NCBI GenBank assembly: GCA_024279575.1
Contig: JAJRRJ010000053.1
Coordinates: 1-20,929 of the forward strand
DNA length: 20,929 nt
Reading direction: 5' to 3'
DNA from: Alphaproteobacteria bacterium
GTDB taxonomy: Bacteria; Pseudomonadota; Alphaproteobacteria; Rhizobiales; Devosiaceae
Shown: positions 13,194 to 20,929 of the stretch, piece after piece
Numbering within the stretch: position 1 is the stretch's first letter
Layout of the letters: each line of letters begins with the position of its first letter
Made by a program: the position numbers and the translations under genes
Notes under the pieces: generated by a model
What the model was told of the DNA's origin: nothing
Databases searched by the model: none
Seen by the model: only the letters and a program-made list of their open reading frames with translations

Positions 13194-16073
13194 TTATTTT
13201 GAATATTGAGCGGCCAGTTTTCGGTGCAATTCATTTCCGGTCATGGCTTGGTCATAGACATATCCCTGAGCCATCTGACAATCCAGTTCACGCAAACGCT
13301 CCAGCTCATCAGCGGATTCAACGCCCTCGGCAACAACGGCCAAACCCAATTCGTTAGCAAGTGAAATTATTGCACGCATAATTGGTGTCTGCGTATGCGC
13401 CATTCCTGAATTGTCGCTCATTTGAACAAATTGTGCGGGGATTTTTACCGTATCAAAGGGAAAGCGATGTAGATAAGAAAGCGAAGAATGGCCCGTGCCA
13501 AAATCATCAAGCGCCAGCCCAACTCCCAGTTCCCTAAGGGCACTCAATACAAAAGCAGAATGTTCCGGGTTGATCATTACCTGACTTTCCGTCACCTCCA
13601 GTTTCAAATGCTTAGGCAAGGAGGGGTTTTCTGTCACCCTCGTTCGCAAATCATTGAGCAGAGACTGGGTGGATAGTTGGGTCGTGGAAAGATTGATGGA
13701 GACGAAAAATGCTTCGTCCAGTGGGAAAGTATTTATCCAGTCGCCAATCTGGTTGACCGCCTGACGCAGTGCCAGTCGCCCAAGTTTTTCGATCAGGCCG
13801 GAACGTTCCGCCAAGGGAATAAATTCAGAAGGTGAAATCAATCCCTTGCTTGGATGATTCCAGCGCATCAATGCCTCTGCACCCATAATCTGGTTTGAGT
13901 GAATATCATGTATCGGCTGATAGTGGACTTGTAATTCGCCTTCGTTCATCGCCCGTTCAAGATCTTTTTCAGAGGCCTCTGCATAGGCGGCAATTGAGCG
14001 CGCCGAGGCGCGATAGGCTTCAATTCGGTCGCCGCCCAGTCGTTTGGCATAATACATGGCCAATTCCGCATCACGCAGAACCTCCTGGGCATTGGCGGTT
14101 CCATTATCAAAGATAGTAATGCCGATGGAGGCAGTCAGTGTAACGTCCTGATCCCCGAAATTAAACGGTGTGCGCAGGGCGCGGCGCATCTGCTCGGCAA
14201 TCTCAGCGATTTTAGTTGCACCGTTGTTCGAGGTCAAAACTACACCAAACTGATCTCCGGTAAGTCGCGCCAATGTATCCATGGGTTGCATAACCCGCGC
14301 AATTCGCCGAGAAACAGCCAGGAGCACAGAGTCAGCTGCCGATTGCCCAATGCGCTCATCGAGCAAAGAAAACTCATCAAGATCAACAATCAATACAGCG
14401 GGTTTTGAGCCATTGGCGGACCGGGCGCGCATCAGGGCACGGTCTAGGCGGTCCAGCAAGAGTTGTTTGTTGGGCAGGCCGGTCAAACTGTCATGCACCG
14501 AGTCATGGAGTAATCTTTCGCGCGCCGCCCGCTCATCAGATACGTCCTGCAAGGAGCCAACAATTCGAGAAACAGCAGCATCATTACCAAGAACCGGCTT
14601 TACCCGCATGCGAAATACCCGATAGGTGCCATCATGAATTGCAATGCGGATATCTAAACTCGCTTTACCACGACGCAATTCCACCAGCGTATCAAGGGCG
14701 GTGCGAAAACGATCGCGATCTTCCTCATGTACACGATCAAGCCAGATTTTTATCGACCCTCGCAAAGTCCCCGGTCGCTCACCCAGTCTTTGATTAAGCT
14801 CGCTGGAAACACTCACCCGGTCCCGCTCTATGTTCCAGTCAAAAACGAAATCACCAGACCCGGTCATAGCCAGCGCCCGCCGCTCTACCTCTGATAAAGA
14901 CCCAAGGGAAACCTGTCCTTCCGCAAAGGCGTGTTGCACTGTGGTAAACCCGATTAACATCACAATAAGTACAAGGCCGCCGGCAACAGCTGGTTGCGCG
15001 ATATCATTGGAAACCTGGCCGGTAAGCACCATCCAGCCAAATATCAGCCAGGCAAAATATATGATCCAGGTGGGCACCAGCATCACCGCCCGGTCATACC
15101 CGCGCAACGCGAGCAATAAAATCAACACGAAGCCCAATATACCCAGAAGCACCAGCACGGTGCGGGCAACGGTTGCCGCAATCTGAGGTTGGAGAAAGGC
15201 AAAGGCAATCAGGGCAAGCATGACGGCGGACAGGGCAAGCGCCAGATGTAGAAAACGTAAATGCCAACGATGTAAGTTCAAATAGATAAACAAGAACCCG
15301 AACAAAGTTGTGGCCAACCCTGCTTCAGCGGCGGCGCGATAGGGTTGAATAGATCCATTTCCAACTCCAATCAATCGTCCAAAAACGCCAAAATCAATCA
15401 AAAGATAGATCAGAACCGCCCAGGAAAATGCTGCCGTTGCAGGGAACACGCCCCGCCCCTTTACCACGAACATGATGGTTAAAAATACAGCGGCTAATCC
15501 GGCAATTCCCAAAACTGTACCGCGGAAAAGTGTAAATGAGTTCACATAGTCACGGTAGGCGTTGGGCTCCCACATAAATAATTCAGGGAGTTCACCATTG
15601 CTCAACTCAGCGACGAAAGTCACTGTTGCACCTGGGTCAAGAATAATTTCAAATACGTCCGCCTCAGGGTCTGCCTGACGCTGGGGGCGCAAACCGGCAC
15701 TCGGGGTCAAAACAGCAATACGTTCAGCTCCAAGGTCCGGGCGAAATATTCCAGAGCCGGGCATGCGGAAAAAAGGGGCGACCAAAAGGCGTTCAATTTG
15801 AATGTCAGAGGGGTTGCTCAGGGCGAACAGTGCCCATTTGGGGTTGGTGCCCTCTTTGGCGGCCAATACTTCAATCCGGCGAACGATGCCATCTGCGCCC
15901 GGGGCAGTGCTTAGACGCACGCGCCCATCGGCACCGGGAACAATATCCACGGCGGCGCTGAGGTTAACAGCGTTTACATCCGGTGGAGTTGCAATCACCT
16001 CAAATGCTTTGCTTGCAACAGCAAAGCTTAAGAAAAATACAACCATCACCGCCAGACTAACAATATTACGCAT
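13194..16073 (-). CDS. Membrane 7TM-PAS-GGDEF-EAL protein, probable c-di-GMP phosphodiesterase
   Basis: 959 residues. Order: signal peptide (1-23); a periplasmic sensor-like region (about 24-180); seven hydrophobic helices (about 183-380, 7TMR-DISM-like layout); a PAS domain (about 400-515); GGDEF (about 525-690); EAL (about 700-955). The GGDEF signature is degenerate, TGDQF at 605-609, and no RxxD inhibitory site precedes it, so cyclase activity is doubtful. The EAL domain keeps the metal and catalytic residues: E733 (EALMRW), N794, E826, D856-D857 (DDFGTG), K877, E916 and Q936. The KID motif reads KIP (P879). It most likely hydrolyses c-di-GMP in response to an envelope signal, with GGDEF as an allosteric module. 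It follows the GNAT gene after a 213-base gap containing possible control elements. Confidence 0.93.
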   Translation of the reverse strand: MRNIVSLAVMVVFFLSFAVASKAFEVIATPPDVNAVNLSAAVDIVPGADGRVRLSTAPGADGIVRRIEVLAAKEGTNPKWALFALSNPSDIQIERLLVAPFFRMPGSGIFRPDLGAERIAVLTPSAGLRPQRQADPEADVFEIILDPGATVTFVAELSNGELPELFMWEPNAYRDYVNSFTLFRGTVLGIAGLAAVFLTIMFVVKGRGVFPATAAFSWAVLIYLLIDFGVFGRLIGVGNGSIQPYRAAAEAGLATTLFGFLFIYLNLHRWHLRFLHLALALSAVMLALIAFAFLQPQIAATVARTVLVLLGILGFVLILLLALRGYDRAVMLVPTWIIYFAWLIFGWMVLTGQVSNDIAQPAVAGGLVLIVMLIGFTTVQHAFAEGQVSLGSLSEVERRALAMTGSGDFVFDWNIERDRVSVSSELNQRLGERPGTLRGSIKIWLDRVHEEDRDRFRTALDTLVELRRGKASLDIRIAIHDGTYRVFRMRVKPVLGNDAAVSRIVGSLQDVSDERAARERLLHDSVHDSLTGLPNKQLLLDRLDRALMRARSANGSKPAVLIVDLDEFSLLDERIGQSAADSVLLAVSRRIARVMQPMDTLARLTGDQFGVVLTSNNGATKIAEIAEQMRRALRTPFNFGDQDVTLTASIGITIFDNGTANAQEVLRDAELAMYYAKRLGGDRIEAYRASARSIAAYAEASEKDLERAMNEGELQVHYQPIHDIHSNQIMGAEALMRWNHPSKGLISPSEFIPLAERSGLIEKLGRLALRQAVNQIGDWINTFPLDEAFFVSINLSTTQLSTQSLLNDLRTRVTENPSLPKHLKLEVTESQVMINPEHSAFVLSALRELGVGLALDDFGTGHSSLSYLHRFPFDTVKIPAQFVQMSDNSGMAHTQTPIMRAIISLANELGLAVVAEGVESADELERLRELDCQMAQGYVYDQAMTGNELHRKLAAQYSK

Positions 16074-16082
16074 GTTCGTCGG

Positions 16083-16190
16083 CTACTTACAGATCGCTTC
16101 AGTGCTGACTGAGCCTTGCACGATCTTCCCCTTGTTCGAAGCTGTTCCGAGTGCCAAAATTTTGTTTTGAACGCTCAATAACGTGCTCAT
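16083..16190 (-). CDS. Possible 35-codon leader ORF upstream of the EAL gene
   Basis: The ATG (16190-16188) has AAAAGG about 6 bases upstream. The frame (MSTLLSVQNKILALG and 20 more residues) stops with TAG only 9 bases before the EAL-gene ATG. The EAL gene has no good ribosome site of its own, so coupling is conceivable. Against it: the bases TATAAT at 16196-16191 immediately before this ATG could be a -10 element, in which case transcription would start inside the ORF and it could not be translated. No family is recognised. Confidence 0.25.
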   Translation of the reverse strand: MSTLLSVQNKILALGTASNKGKIVQGSVSTEAICK

Positions 16191-16263
16191 ATTATACCTT
16201 TTGCTTGCAAGCGGCGCGCAACCTGTCTTGCAAGCCCCCGCAGTCCCCTTGGTAACGGGGATT
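16191..16263 (-). promoter_or_regulatory. Putative control region of the EAL gene (TATAAT with palindromes)
   Basis: On the minus strand a perfect TATAAT (16196-16191) lies about 117 bases before the EAL start. No -35 box is found at 16-19 bases (GCGCGC at 17). The spacer instead holds a perfect palindrome GCTTGCAAGC (16203-16212), and a second CTTGCAAG lies at 16227-16234. Further upstream AGTCCCC/GGGGATT (16242-16248 with 16257-16263) can form a stem, which is weaker on the minus strand. An activator- or repressor-controlled promoter is inferred. Confidence 0.35.
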
Positions 16264-16286
16264 TGGTTTGGCTTCAAGCACATAGA

Positions 16287-16898
16287 TCAATTGCCCTTAA
16301 TTGTCGCATAGCGCGTTGCCGTTAATCCATAAAGATTGTGGTCTTGATATGTCCCCCCAATCTGCAAAAATTCTTCTGCGAAACCCTCCTTAACAAATCC
16401 CGACTTAGTCAAAACTTTTATTGAATTTTGATTGTGCGGCAGACAAGCTGCATGAATTCTTTGCAATTTCAGGCTTTCAAATGCAAAACTCAGACAAAGG
16501 TTCATTGCACGGCCCATATAATTTTTTCCCACATAATTGTATCCCAGCCAATAACCCAGGTTGGCATGGTTGGCTGCGCGATAGCGAATATTTGACAGGG
16601 TAATGCCGCCAACAAGTTGTTCACTTTTAGGGGAGGAGGGCTGAGGTGATGTGTCAAAAATGAAAAATGAAAACCCTGTTTTTTTATCGGCTATCTCAGC
16701 ATAGTTTTTAACCCGTCGAGCAAAATGAGTACGGGAGGGAGGTTTTTGTGGCCATTTAGGTTCAAACGGTGTTAGAAATTCCTTGCTTTGAGTTCGTAAT
16801 TGCAGCCATTGTGAATAGTCACTCTTTTGCGGTAATTGCAAACAAATGCCCTGCCCTCTTAATTGTAAACTGGGTGACTTTTTGAACAATTCAAACAT
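16287..16898 (-). CDS. GNAT family N-acetyltransferase (RimJ/RimL-like)
   Basis: 203 residues from the ATG at 16898; a TTG one codon earlier is not preferred. The acetyl-CoA site follows the RimJ/RimL pattern: NLGYWLGYNYVGKNYMGRAM, with the Q/RxxGxG/A-like loop reading VGKNYMGRA. It continues with LQRIHAACLPHNQNSIKVLTKSGFVKEG, which contains the conserved Asn-xx-Ser motif and GF. It ends with a YQDHNLYGL segment typical of this subfamily. RimJ/RimL proteins acetylate the N-terminus of ribosomal proteins, but close paralogues act on other amines, so the substrate is open. The start is 4 bases after the M16 peptidase stop, implying co-transcription and coupling. No signal peptide. Confidence 0.9.
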   Translation of the reverse strand: MFELFKKSPSLQLRGQGICLQLPQKSDYSQWLQLRTQSKEFLTPFEPKWPQKPPSRTHFARRVKNYAEIADKKTGFSFFIFDTSPQPSSPKSEQLVGGITLSNIRYRAANHANLGYWLGYNYVGKNYMGRAMNLCLSFAFESLKLQRIHAACLPHNQNSIKVLTKSGFVKEGFAEEFLQIGGTYQDHNLYGLTATRYATIKGN

Positions 16899-16902
16899 CA
16901 AA

Positions 16903-18165
16903 TCACTTGGAAAAATGACTGACTATTTCGTTATATTCAGGCAGGTTTTTCACCGGACCGTTTGCAGCAATTGACAAATTATCGCTAGAGAAAAGCTGTG
17001 CAGCGATTTCCTTCACCCGATCAGCATCAATCTTGTTGATCCGTTCAATGGTCTCGCTCATTTCAATAGTGCGTCCCCAAAGTATCTGTTGACGGGCCAA
17101 CTGGCCGGCACGGGCACCCGGACTTTCAAGGGACATCAGCATGCCTGCGCGAATTTGATTGCGTACCCGCATGACCTCTTCATCGGAAATTTCATTAATC
17201 CCGGAGCGCAACTGATCCAGAATAACCTTAACCAGTTCCCCAACATCGGCTTCGCCGGTGGATGCGGAAACGCCAAAAACACCACTGTCTGCAAAGGCCC
17301 AGTGAAATGCATATACGGAATAACACAGGCCCCGTTTTTCACGCACTTCCTGAAACAGGCGCGAACTCATGCCCCCCCCAAGAATAGAGGCGAGGATTTG
17401 CGTTGCATAAAATCCATCTGAATTATAGGGCCGCCCCTCAATGCCCAATATAATCTGGGCCTGCTCCTGATCCAGAATTTTTCGTTTATCCCCGCCCATA
17501 TAATTGGCCTTAACCGGCTTCAAATCGCCCTCTGATTTCAAATTAGAAAACCGCTGATCAACCATATCCACAAGCTGTTCGTGGTTTACGTTACCTGCTG
17601 CTGAAACCACCATCCGGTTTCCCACATAGTTGCGATCCATATAAGAACGGATTTCATCGGGACCAAAGCTTTTGACAGACTCCACAGTTCCAAGAATGGG
17701 CCGCCCAATTGCCTGATCAGGAAAGACAGCCTTTTGAAACAAATCAAACACCTGGTCATGAGGGTCATCAAGGGAGGCACCAATTTCCTGTTCAATCACG
17801 TGTTGTTCACGGGTCAGGTCTTTGGGGTCAAATACCGAGTTACAAAGAATATCTGAAAGAATATCTGTCGCCAGGGGCACATCGTCTTTGAGAACACGCG
17901 CAAAATATCCGGTATGCTCAATGGAGGTTGCCGCATTTAACTCACCACCAACCTGCTCAATTTGCTCCACTATCTGACGGGAGGTGCGGGTTTGGGTGCC
18001 CTTAAAGGCCATATGTTCGAGCAGGTGAGAAATGCCGTTTTCTTCCTTGCGTTCCCAACGCGAACCCGCTTTCACCCAAACGCCAATGGAGGCACTTTCA
18101 AGGTGAGGCATATGATGGGTCAGCACTGTCATGCCATTTTCTAGTTTGGTGCTGGTAACGCTCAC
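16903..18165 (-). CDS. M16 family zinc peptidase (processing-peptidase-like)
   Basis: 420 residues from the GTG at 18165. The inverted zinc motif HxxEH is HLLEH (H47, E50, H51), followed by EQHVIEQEIGASLDDP with the third ligand at E127 or thereabouts. The C-terminal lobe has GGGMSSRLFQEVREKRGLCYSVYAF, the glycine-rich and RxxxGxxY segments of the mitochondrial-processing-peptidase-beta-like group. It is therefore catalytically complete. The start is set by CAAAGGAG 7 bases upstream; an upstream in-frame GTG at 18186 would put that ribosome site inside the gene. It has no signal peptide, and substrates in bacteria are mostly unknown. It lies 66 bases after thrC and 4 bases before the GNAT gene. 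Confidence 0.95.
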   Translation of the reverse strand: MSVTSTKLENGMTVLTHHMPHLESASIGVWVKAGSRWERKEENGISHLLEHMAFKGTQTRTSRQIVEQIEQVGGELNAATSIEHTGYFARVLKDDVPLATDILSDILCNSVFDPKDLTREQHVIEQEIGASLDDPHDQVFDLFQKAVFPDQAIGRPILGTVESVKSFGPDEIRSYMDRNYVGNRMVVSAAGNVNHEQLVDMVDQRFSNLKSEGDLKPVKANYMGGDKRKILDQEQAQIILGIEGRPYNSDGFYATQILASILGGGMSSRLFQEVREKRGLCYSVYAFHWAFADSGVFGVSASTGEADVGELVKVILDQLRSGINEISDEEVMRVRNQIRAGMLMSLESPGARAGQLARQQILWGRTIEMSETIERINKIDADRVKEIAAQLFSSDNLSIAANGPVKNLPEYNEIVSHFSK

Positions 18166-18172
18166 AAATTTG

Positions 18173-18180
18173 CTCCTTTG
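18173..18180 (-). promoter_or_regulatory. Ribosome binding site fixing the GTG start of the M16 peptidase
   Basis: CAAAGGAG on the minus strand ends 7 bases before GTG 18165-18163. It is among the best ribosome sites on this strand and decides between the two in-frame GTG codons. Confidence 0.8.
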
Positions 18181-18231
18181 ACGCACGTCATTTTATTCAG
18201 CCCTTTATTGCAGGTACTGAAATTTTTCTCT

Positions 18232-19626
18232 TTAAGCGGGGGTGACCCGGCCGCGAATATAATTTTGAACCAGTTGAAGATCGTTGGCCAGTCGATCACA
18301 CTTTTCTGTTCTATCAAGAAGGTCCGCCAGCCAATCTGGCAAAGCAGGCTCCACATTCGTTGCAGCTTGAACAGCTGCGGGAAATTTCGCCGGATGGGCA
18401 GTGGCCAAAGTAATCATGGGACTATTGGCAGATTTTTTTTGACGCGCAACCGCTATGCCAACCGCAGTGTGCGGGTCCAGCAGATAGCCGGATGCGTCAA
18501 AAGTTCCTTTTATAGTTTCTTTGGTTTTGGCTTCGCTCGTTGCCCCGACACCGAAGTCGCCAGCTATTTCCTTGAGTACATCCGGGGCGATTTCAAAGCC
18601 ACCTGATTGCGTCAGTGAATTCATCATTGCCCGCACTTTTGCCGGTTCGCGCCCGGTTGCCTCAAACAACAAACGCTCAAAATTTGACGATACCTGAATA
18701 TCCATAGAAGGGCTGGAGGTGGCAGCAACTTCCCCCGTTTGGTACTGGCCCGTTTCCAGAGCACGGCGTAAAATATCGTTGGAGTTGGTAGCAATCACCA
18801 ACTGATCTATGGGCAGGCCCATTTGTTTTGCTGCGTATCCAGCAAATATATCACCAAAATTTCCCGTGGGTACGGTGAAACTGACTTTGCGCAACGGTGC
18901 TCCAAGGGAAAGCGCCGCAGTAAAATAATATACAATTTGCGCAACTATGCGGCCCCAGTTAATGGAATTAACCCCGGACAATTGCACCTCATCTCGAAAG
19001 CCGGCATCAAGAAACATGGATTTGACCAGATGCTGGCAGTCGTCAAACGATCCATCGATGGCAATATTATGCACGTTTTTATCCAGTACAGTGGTCATTT
19101 GACGCCGCTGCACTTCAGAGACCCGACCATGGGGATGCAGAATAAAAATATCTGTATTTGATCGGCCGCGAAAAGCCTCGATTGCCGCCGAGCCGGTATC
19201 GCCTGAAGTTGCCCCTACAATGGTTGCACGCTGGCCGCGTAAACCCAGAATATGGTCCATAATCCGCGCCAGCAATTGCATGGCAACATCCTTGAAAGCC
19301 AACGTTGGCCCATGGAACAATTCTAATACAAAATGGCCTGGCTCAAGCTCAATTAGCGGTGCAACGCTTGGGTGGCGAAACGTGCCATAAGCACGTGCAA
19401 TCATATCTTTGAGGGTTGCATCGTCAATTTCCCCGTCCACAAATGGTGAAATTACTGCAAAAGCGACCTCTTCATAGGAAGAGTGGGCCATTTGTGCGAG
19501 TTGCCCCTTAGTCATTTGCGGCCAGGTTTTGGGCAGGTACAGGCCACCATCTGGTGCCAAGCCCGCCAGAACGGCATCACAAAAGCCCAGGTTTGCAGCC
19601 TGGCCACGGGTCGATGTATAAATCAT
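18232..19626 (-). CDS. thrC: Threonine synthase
   Basis: 464 residues from the ATG at 19626. It converts O-phosphohomoserine to threonine using PLP in the cytoplasm. The N-terminus IYTSTRGQAANLGFCDAVLAGLAPDGGLYLP is the normal start of the family. The PLP lysine is K112 in ELFHGPTLAFKDVAMQ. The phosphate loop GATSGDTGSAAIEAF and NSINWGRIVAQIVYYF follow, then the glycine-rich FTVPTGNFGDIFAGY. AAGGAT lies about 11 bases before the chosen ATG. An in-frame TTG at 19680 would add 18 residues that are not part of the family and is rejected. It is downstream of SURF1 with an 87-base gap and upstream of the M16 peptidase. Confidence 0.97.
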   Translation of the reverse strand: MIYTSTRGQAANLGFCDAVLAGLAPDGGLYLPKTWPQMTKGQLAQMAHSSYEEVAFAVISPFVDGEIDDATLKDMIARAYGTFRHPSVAPLIELEPGHFVLELFHGPTLAFKDVAMQLLARIMDHILGLRGQRATIVGATSGDTGSAAIEAFRGRSNTDIFILHPHGRVSEVQRRQMTTVLDKNVHNIAIDGSFDDCQHLVKSMFLDAGFRDEVQLSGVNSINWGRIVAQIVYYFTAALSLGAPLRKVSFTVPTGNFGDIFAGYAAKQMGLPIDQLVIATNSNDILRRALETGQYQTGEVAATSSPSMDIQVSSNFERLLFEATGREPAKVRAMMNSLTQSGGFEIAPDVLKEIAGDFGVGATSEAKTKETIKGTFDASGYLLDPHTAVGIAVARQKKSANSPMITLATAHPAKFPAAVQAATNVEPALPDWLADLLDRTEKCDRLANDLQLVQNYIRGRVTPA

Positions 19627-19713
19627 TGGGTGACTTATCCTTGAATGGATGGCAGTTGTTTTTCGGGCGACATTAGTCAATGGCTACTAAAGGTGCAACC
19701 GCCCATATCAGGT

Positions 19714-20514
19714 TCATTTGCCATCAGGTTTTTTTCGGGCATTCAGCCACCAGAACAAAATAAGTATTGGCGTTAACAAAGCCAATGAATACCAGGTGAG
19801 CGCATATTCAAAATGCCGGTTGATAATTGTAAGTTTTGTCTCTCCCCCTTGGGGCAAAGCGCCCAGTTCGCCCGCATCGGCATTGAGATAGATCGGCAAA
19901 ATGTTTGGCGTATCTAAATCAAGAAAAAGAGACAGACGTTCTACATTTCGCACCCATTCAATTTTGTTTTCAAAGTCGGCGCCGGGAGTAAAACTGTTTT
20001 CCTCTTCGCTCATTCGCGCAATTCCGGTGATCGTTAAAACACCCGTTGGACCTGCACCCCCATCAACAAATTGTGCAGCCTGATTTTCTGGCACAAACCC
20101 GCGATTAACAAAAAGCACACCGCCCCCTTCAAGCTTTAACGGGGCCACAATCCAGTAACCGGGGCCCGAAAAACTTCCATTTGCATCTTCAAGGGCGGTA
20201 AATACACGAACGGTTTTTGTGTGATCAAAGCGTCCGGTGACGCTTAGCGGGCGAAAGTCATAAATTTCAGGATCAAACCCCACCCATTCAGCAATTGGGG
20301 GAAGCGATGCAGGAGGCAAATCAATTCTCTGCTCAATTGCTGAGATAAGAGCTTCTTTTTGCTGCAGGCGATTGACCTGCCAGTTGCCAAGAAAGGCAAA
20401 CAGAGCCGTCAGTGCCAACATAAAAAATATAAATCCTAAATTGCCGGACCCTGCCTTTTTGATGTCTGATCCACTTTGTTCTGCGTTACTCAAATCGTCC
20501 CTCATGTGCATCAT
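19714..20514 (-). CDS. SURF1 family cytochrome c oxidase assembly protein
   Basis: 266 residues from ATG 20514; ATGs at 20511 and 20505 are equally possible and none has a clear ribosome site. SURF1 (Shy1) helps deliver heme a and assemble the CuB centre of aa3 oxidase. The topology is standard. One N-terminal membrane helix (about 27-45) ends in GNWQVNRLQQKEALI. A large periplasmic domain carries FRPLSVTGRFDHTKTV, GPGYWIVAPL and VLFVNRGFVP. A C-terminal helix (about 238-256) follows NRHFEYALTWYSLAL. It lies downstream of cox3 as in most Alphaproteobacteria, but the usual DUF983 gene between them is reduced to a remnant whose stop overlaps this start. Confidence 0.95.
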   Translation of the reverse strand: MMHMRDDLSNAEQSGSDIKKAGSGNLGFIFFMLALTALFAFLGNWQVNRLQQKEALISAIEQRIDLPPASLPPIAEWVGFDPEIYDFRPLSVTGRFDHTKTVRVFTALEDANGSFSGPGYWIVAPLKLEGGGVLFVNRGFVPENQAAQFVDGGAGPTGVLTITGIARMSEEENSFTPGADFENKIEWVRNVERLSLFLDLDTPNILPIYLNADAGELGALPQGGETKLTIINRHFEYALTWYSLALLTPILILFWWLNARKKPDGK

Positions 20515-20617
20515 TGCAATAAATCAGAGTGGCTTTCACTCCCTTAAACGGGCGTAACAATGCAATCGCCAGAATGATAGTCAATGGTAGCCACAACATT
20601 AAGTGTATCATATTCAT
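20486..20617 (-). pseudogene. C-terminal remnant of a DUF983 protein
   Basis: A 43-codon frame (M at 20617) encodes IHLMLWLPLTIILAIALLRP, then FKGVKATLIYCNDAHEGRFE. This matches the last helix and tail of DUF983 proteins (LWLPLTL..LLRPLKG..IALQY). Full members have about 120-150 residues with an N-terminal CxxC-type zinc ribbon and a first helix; neither is present in any minus frame back to the cox3 terminator. No ribosome site precedes the ATG. The stop TAA lies inside the SURF1 start region, which is the normal junction for these two genes. A deleted, decaying gene is the simplest reading; a functional mini-protein is possible. Confidence 0.6.
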
Positions 20618-20703
20618 AACCGCGGAAGTCACTGATCCGGGCCGGGTTGAGATAGCTGCAGAGCAACATTCATTTTATTGGCCATTTAATAACCAGATTT
20701 TGC

Positions 20704-20739
20704 AAAAAGAAAAAGCGCGCCCCACAGAGGCGCGCCTTT
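20704..20739 (-). terminator. Intrinsic terminator after cox3
   Basis: On the minus strand GCGCGCC (20735-20729) pairs with GGCGCGC (20721-20715) around a 7-base loop, extended by one G-U and three A-U pairs. TTTTTCTTTTT follows (20714-20704). It is a strong terminator 29 bases after the cox3 stop, separating cox3 from SURF1. Confidence 0.9.
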
Positions 20740-20767
20740 GACCCAAAGAACCCCTCCTTTGAGTTTA

Positions 20768-20929
20768 TCAATGGGCGATAACAGCTCCCACAGAACCCCA
20801 AACATATATCGAGGCGAACAAGAACAGCCAAACCACATCCACAAAATGCCAGTACCAGGCGGCAAATTCAAAACCCAGATGTTGTTTGGAGGTAAAATGT
20901 CCCTTCATCATTCGGGCCAGACACACGAT
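20768..20929 (-). CDS. ctaE: Cytochrome c oxidase subunit III (3' end only)
   Basis: The frame is open from the window edge and encodes the last 53 residues of subunit III of aa3-type oxidase. The segment HFTSKQHLGFEFAAWYWHFV, then DVVWLFLFASIYVWG, is the highly conserved C-terminal end, including the H-x-G-x-E helix start and the YWHFVDVVW motif of helix VII. The stop is TGA at 20770-20768. The rest of the gene, and probably the rest of the cta operon, lies outside. A strong terminator follows. Confidence 0.96.
   Translation of the reverse strand: MVCLARMMKGHFTSKQHLGFEFAAWYWHFVDVVWLFLFASIYVWGSVGAVIAH

Noticed and set aside
15802..16170. 122-codon plus-strand ORF opposite the N-terminus of the EAL protein
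   Set aside because: Antisense shadow of a signal peptide and sensor region, with Thr/Ala-rich low complexity.
16242..16263. GC hairpin resembling a tRNA arm or terminator downstream of the GNAT gene
   Set aside because: No T tract on the minus strand and no tRNA T-loop or acceptor pairing around it.
18178..18606. 142-codon plus-strand ORF opposite the 3' end of thrC
   Set aside because: Opposite conserved threonine synthase sequence; no ribosome site or family match.
20529..20741. 70-codon plus-strand ORF in the cox3-SURF1 gap
   Set aside because: Runs through the cox3 terminator and opposite the DUF983 remnant; no ribosome site or recognisable motif.

Overview
The window is a stretch of chromosome from an alphaproteobacterium, probably rhizobial or a related lineage; the order cannot be fixed from sequence alone. 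The F0 genes of ATP synthase form a separate atpI-atpB-atpE-atpF'-atpF cluster with a duplicated b/b' stator, which is typical of Alphaproteobacteria. The 3' ends of cox3 and SURF1 near threonine synthase, an M16 peptidase, a GNAT and an EAL protein also fit. Base composition looks moderate rather than GC-rich. No transposase, integrase, CRISPR array, tRNA or rRNA was recognised. Almost everything is housekeeping, and no clearly new defence or mobile system was found.

Layout. (1) Positions 1-2490 (+) hold the 3' part of smc (chromosome condensation). It is split by a -1 frame change in the hinge, exactly at an A-AAA-AAG heptamer. (2) 2491-5607 (+): a sigma70-like promoter, the five F0 genes, a strong stem-loop after atpE, and a bidirectional terminator. 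(3) 5625-10340 (-): the glycine cleavage operon gcvT-gcvH-gcvPA-gcvPB, with a two-subunit P protein, preceded by a tandem glycine riboswitch and a candidate promoter. (4) 10364-12392 (-): a likely envelope/redox cluster of a DsbD-N-like secreted protein, a Prx5-type peroxiredoxin and a lipoprotein, divergent from yqgE (+, 12497-13156). (5) 13194-20929 (-): reading direction is cox3 (3' end only), terminator, truncated DUF983 remnant, SURF1, thrC, M16 peptidase, GNAT acetyltransferase, then a 7TM-PAS-GGDEF-EAL protein.

How the genes work together. The F0 cluster supplies the membrane motor and stator of ATP synthase; the F1 genes are not in the window. The gcv genes encode all dedicated glycine cleavage proteins except the shared L protein, and the riboswitch links their expression to glycine. 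SURF1 supports assembly of the cytochrome oxidase whose subunit III gene ends at the right edge. The EAL protein has intact phosphodiesterase residues but a degenerate GGDEF motif, so it probably degrades c-di-GMP.

Most worth a second look: the smc frame break at a canonical slippery heptamer; the C-terminal-only DUF983 remnant between cox3 and SURF1; competing RNA pairings between atpE and atpF'; and the palindrome/TATAAT/short-ORF arrangement just upstream of the EAL gene.
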